A stretch of DNA of 10,064 nt from contig JAOXYB010068434.1 of assembly GCA_028565635.1 (NCBI GenBank), positions 1 through 10,064 of the forward strand, read 5' to 3'. Shown here piece after piece: positions 7,322 to 10,064 of the stretch. The position numbers and the translations under genes are program-made. The notes beneath the pieces were generated by a model. It saw nothing but the letters and a program-made list of their open reading frames with translations, was not told where the DNA came from and ran no database searches. Position 1 is the first letter of the stretch, and every line of letters starts with the position of its first letter. The stretch is from Phoronis ovalis. Lineage: Eukaryota > Phoronida > Phoronidae.

Positions 7322-8577
7322 GTAAGATGTTCTAAGTTAACTACGTGTACATTTAAAATGTGTTTTATGTATTAGGTAAACATTGCTTAATATAAAATTA
7401 TAGTAAATGTCAAAATAAAATAAAACTATAGTGAAGCTAAACAAACTTGTAAAACATCTTTTCTTAGAAATACCTCCTGGTGTTGCAGATTTTATTTAAT
7501 TATTCAAGAGACAGTGTTAAACATGTGAATATGGTCACCTAATTATTTAGTAGTGTCTCACAGCAAAGACTATTATCTTGATTAGTGTGTATTTATTACA
7601 AGGTGTGTACTGATCAGCCAGTTAAGGGTCATGATTGTGTACTAGAGGTTAGTGGGATGTCCCCCCGGTGTATACACAGACTATCAGGTGCATACTGTTT
7701 CAACTTGTTCCGATTGTGCAGTCTGAAACTGACTTTTTTCAGGCTATATTATCAGGAGATTATGTAATGGCTATATCATCTATAATACTGGCAAGAACAG
7801 GCAATGCTGATGTGGTAGAAGTCTTAGCTCAAGTTTTGGATGATCTTGTTAGAGGTGAGTTCTCTTTTTTTCTCGATTGTATACTAGTCATTTTCTTTCA
7901 TCAGCCATGAAGCAAGGTGTCAAGAAGTTGGGTACTTTTTGTGATTTTTCTAGTTTAACTTTGAAATAAAATAGAAATAAAATTTCTCTAGGAGTAATTA
8001 TAATTTCAATTTGTGCGCTTATGAGTTTTTCTTTGGAATTCAAATATTTTAAATCATGTAATCGCGGAAAGTCTGGATTTTGGTAGAAGTCTTCTGAAGC
8101 CATTGTCAAGGTATCAAAAAAGTTGGTATTTAGGCATTGTAAAGGATTACTGGCAGTAGAATTAGATCGGGGTAGTATGTTTAATATAATAGTTTATGGA
8201 GAACGAAACTTTCCAATTGGTTGTTAATAGACAATCGAGGCGTTTAGATAGTCATCCTGACTATCCTGATTATCTAAAATCAACCATTAGCCACTAATAA
8301 TATGTGTCCATCAAAATCTACTTTCATGCGACATTAGAATTTATTTAGAAATATGCTATCATTAACCCTAAATTCTTGTATAAAGGATTTTTGTCAATTT
8401 TATGAAAATCCCAGTACAACAGTGCACAAGACATGACATCTGCTGCAGTAAATTATTTGTTTTTCAGGTGAATTTATGCAGCTCGGTTCCAAAGAGAATG
8501 AAGATGAGAGATTTGCACACTACCTCAGAAAAACCTATAAAAAGACAGCAAGTCTCATGGCTAATAGCTGTAAAGCT
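7183..8577 (+). CDS. PDSS1: Decaprenyl diphosphate synthase subunit 1, internal three exons (right copy)
   Basis: Three exons (7183-7321, 7743-7854, 8468-8577) encode about 120 residues from the middle of a long-chain trans-prenyl diphosphate synthase. The enzyme adds isopentenyl diphosphate units to an allylic primer to make the polyprenyl tail of ubiquinone; in animals it acts in mitochondria as a heteromer with PDSS2. Visible signatures are EMIHTASLIHDDVID with the first aspartate-rich motif (DDVID, Mg/diphosphate binding), RRG five residues after it, AILSGD, LDDLVRGEFMQLGSKENE, and RKTYKKTASL. The DDxxD motif identifies subunit 1, since PDSS2 lacks it. The second aspartate-rich motif and both protein ends are absent. 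Animal PDSS1 is around 400 residues, so this is under a third of the gene. Splice sites and reading frame are intact, so nothing looks decayed. The 5' exons are not found between 7182 and the centre. Confidence 0.93.
7322..7742 (+). other. PDSS1 intron between exons A and B (right)
   Basis: Mirror of 2323-2743: GTAAGA donor at 7322 and TTTTTTCAG acceptor ending at 7742. The open frames 7585-7767 and 7668-7910 read out of this intron across exon B; the second is in the exon's frame but has an intronic start. Confidence 0.85.
7743..7854 (+). CDS. PDSS1: PDSS1 exon B (right copy)
   Basis: The acceptor is CTTTTTTCAG ending at 7742. The exon starts with AILSGDYVMA, continuing the K-A-(V/I)-L-(A/S)-G-D junction of the family in phase 0, and contains ILARTGNADVVEVLAQVLDD. 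It ends at ...LVR plus one base, with donor GTGAGT at 7855 (phase 1). The 421-bp intron before it is unremarkable. Confidence 0.93.
7855..8467 (+). other. PDSS1 intron between exons B and C (right)
   Basis: Mirror of 1598-2210: GTGAGT donor at 7855 and TTTTTCAG acceptor ending at 8467. Confidence 0.85.
8468..8577 (+). CDS. PDSS1: PDSS1 exon C (right copy)
   Basis: The acceptor TTTTTCAG ends at 8467. Two bases complete the glycine codon, then EFMQLGSKENEDERFAHYL and RKTYKKTASLMANSCKA follow. This block is very close to animal PDSS1 and includes the lysine-threonine region that contacts diphosphate. The end is placed before GTAGGT at 8578, which keeps phase 0 and stops at the family's ...NSCKA junction; a shift of a few bases in this donor is possible. 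The next exon, expected to begin near VSVLG, was not found before 10064. Confidence 0.92.
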
Positions 8578-9184
8578 GTAGGTTCTTGTTATATTCCATT
8601 TGCAACACGTTTTGTATGTTAAAAACAAATATATGGGGTGTCACAGATAAATGGCAACACTGGAAAAAAAACAATTTCAAAATGTTTGCAGTGCTTTCAT
8701 AAGATAAGCTGTCTTTCAAAATACCTATTAAAATGGCAACTAATTTCAATGTTGATATCAAGCTGAAAACAGTCTTTAAAAGTTTCTGTATAACTTTGTC
8801 AAGAAATTAGTTGTCAGTTTGTCACCACATAGCTTTAATACATTTCATGCTTGATCCTGAAAGAGACTATAAAAAGATTATGCTTCTGTTTACATTATGT
8901 TTATATTTATAAAAATTAAACAACCTGCTAACTTGTTGGAACATTTATTTTGGCCTCACTCACCCTGTGTGGAGCCTAAAAGATATATTTCATTTCACCA
9001 TCTTTTGAAAATACATTTTTCAAATATGTCTGCTGTTCGTCTTAGTATTAGCCTTCAGTGCGGACTGAAGTATGATTATATACAAAATAGATATTTTTAA
9101 TTTCAAGTTTTAAAACATTTTAAAAAGTATCTTGTCTATATACTTGTCGAATTTCACTTTTTATGCCAATCGCTCATAGTGGAT
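8578..9184. other. Non-coding flank or intron after PDSS1 exon C (right)
   Basis: Mirror of 881-1487. Read on the plus strand from the GTAGGT donor, no next PDSS1 exon is seen. Confidence 0.7.
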
Positions 9185-9991
9185 AGGCTTATAGTTGTAG
9201 GATGTGCGTCATCGGCATCCGCATCAGTAACACTTTCTTTTTCTTGTGATAACAGCTTAAGTTTTTTACCAGATCATCTTCATATTCAGTACAGGGTATA
9301 TACAGGTCGAATTGCAGGTCAGTCATAATTTTGACGTTGATTACTTCCAATATGGCCGATTGGCGAGCATGTTTGTGACTGAGAGAGCATATTACTTTGC
9401 ACGAGTTGCAGGAAAGACAAAACATTGACTGGATGATTCGAAGGTGGATTCACGAAATCCATACGCTGGTGTTCATAATAGGCTAGGTGACATTTTGGAA
9501 TGACCTTGAAAAGTGGGTCAAACGCCAATCTGAATCTTCGACATTTTTCGTGGTGCTTAACATTTTCTTTGTTTTGCAATAACTGCTCGAGTTTTTATCC
9601 AGTCAGCTTCGTATTTGATCCAGGTAAAATACAGGTCAAAGTACAAGTGTGGTTAATTTTGACCCGGATCACTTACAGATAGCTCACTGGTGGCCATTTT
9701 CTTCCAGAGAGGACACATTACATTGTGCCACATACCGTAAAAACAAAGCTTTGACGAAGGTGGATTCACGAAAGCCATAGGTTGGTGAGCGTAACAGGCT
9801 AGTTGATATTTTAAAATGACCTTGTGAAGTGGGTCAGATGCCGAGTCTTCGACATTTTTTGTGTACTTTCTTCTTCTTGCAATAACTGCTTCAGTTATCT
9901 GATCAGCTTCATTTTCAGTACATGGTAGGTACAGGTTAAAGTGCAGGACAGGTATAATTTTGACCCAGATCACTTCTAATATGGCCAACCA
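9185..9991. repeat. Three diverged tandem units of about 300 bp (right)
   Basis: Mirror of 74-880, at the outer end of the right arm. Only about 75 further bases separate it from the window end. Relative to PDSS1 it lies 0.6 kb downstream of exon C, within an intron or flank of the real gene. Confidence 0.75.
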
Positions 9992-10064
9992 TATACTCAC
10001 ACTCACTCATGCAACTGACCATTACATTTGTGTTTTTCTATGTCATGTCACTTGACAGTTCACA

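Larger units (their letters stand above)
5172..10064 (-). repeat. Right arm of the 4.9-kb inverted repeat
   Basis: This is the mirror image of 1-4893. Its inner edge is TTGAAATTT at 5172-5180 and its outer edge is the last base of the window. In this arm the PDSS1 exons read on the plus strand away from the centre. The arms carry host exons, introns and several unrelated repeats, so the palindrome is not simply a transposon with long terminal repeats. Confidence 0.98.

Noticed and set aside
1-10064. The whole palindrome as one giant foldback transposon
   Set aside because: The arms contain ordinary PDSS1 exons and introns plus several unrelated repeats, and no transposase or target duplication can be seen at the window edges.

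Overview
The window is animal (metazoan), AT-rich, intron-bearing nuclear DNA. The only recognisable gene is an internal part of decaprenyl diphosphate synthase subunit 1 (PDSS1, ubiquinone side-chain synthesis), split by ordinary GT-AG introns. The rest is intronic or intergenic DNA with repeats and a small terminal-inverted-repeat transposon. The repeat style (CTCCCTT/CCTCCCCT motifs, AAGGTCA-rich tandem units, CGCCCC-rich TIR element) suggests a marine invertebrate, perhaps a mollusc; this assignment is weak.

The dominant feature is one very large inverted repeat. Positions 1-4893 are the reverse complement of 5172-10064: every paired position sums to 10065, and I found no mismatch or indel in the segments I compared, including homopolymer runs. 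Only the central 278 bp (4894-5171) is unpaired. Every other feature therefore occurs twice, once per strand.

Right arm, from the centre outward: a possible piggyBac-like end and unassigned repetitive DNA (5172-6167); a 477-bp TIR element (6168-6644); unassigned DNA (6645-7182); PDSS1 exon A (7183-7321), exon B (7743-7854) and exon C (8468-8577); downstream intron or flank (8578-9184); and a three-unit, roughly 300-bp tandem repeat (9185-9991). The left arm is the mirror image, with the exons on the minus strand at 2744-2882, 2211-2322 and 1488-1597.

The two PDSS1 segments stand head to head, with their 5' sides facing the centre. The 4.3 kb between them holds no recognisable upstream PDSS1 exon, so neither copy can be a complete gene in cis as the sequence stands. 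Either this is a fold-back (library or assembly) artefact of a normal locus, or it is a very young inverted duplication that captured only the middle of the gene. The perfect identity and the simple asymmetric loop favour a fold-back event, in vitro or in vivo, over an old functional palindrome. No RNA gene, CRISPR array, promoter or terminator could be supported.
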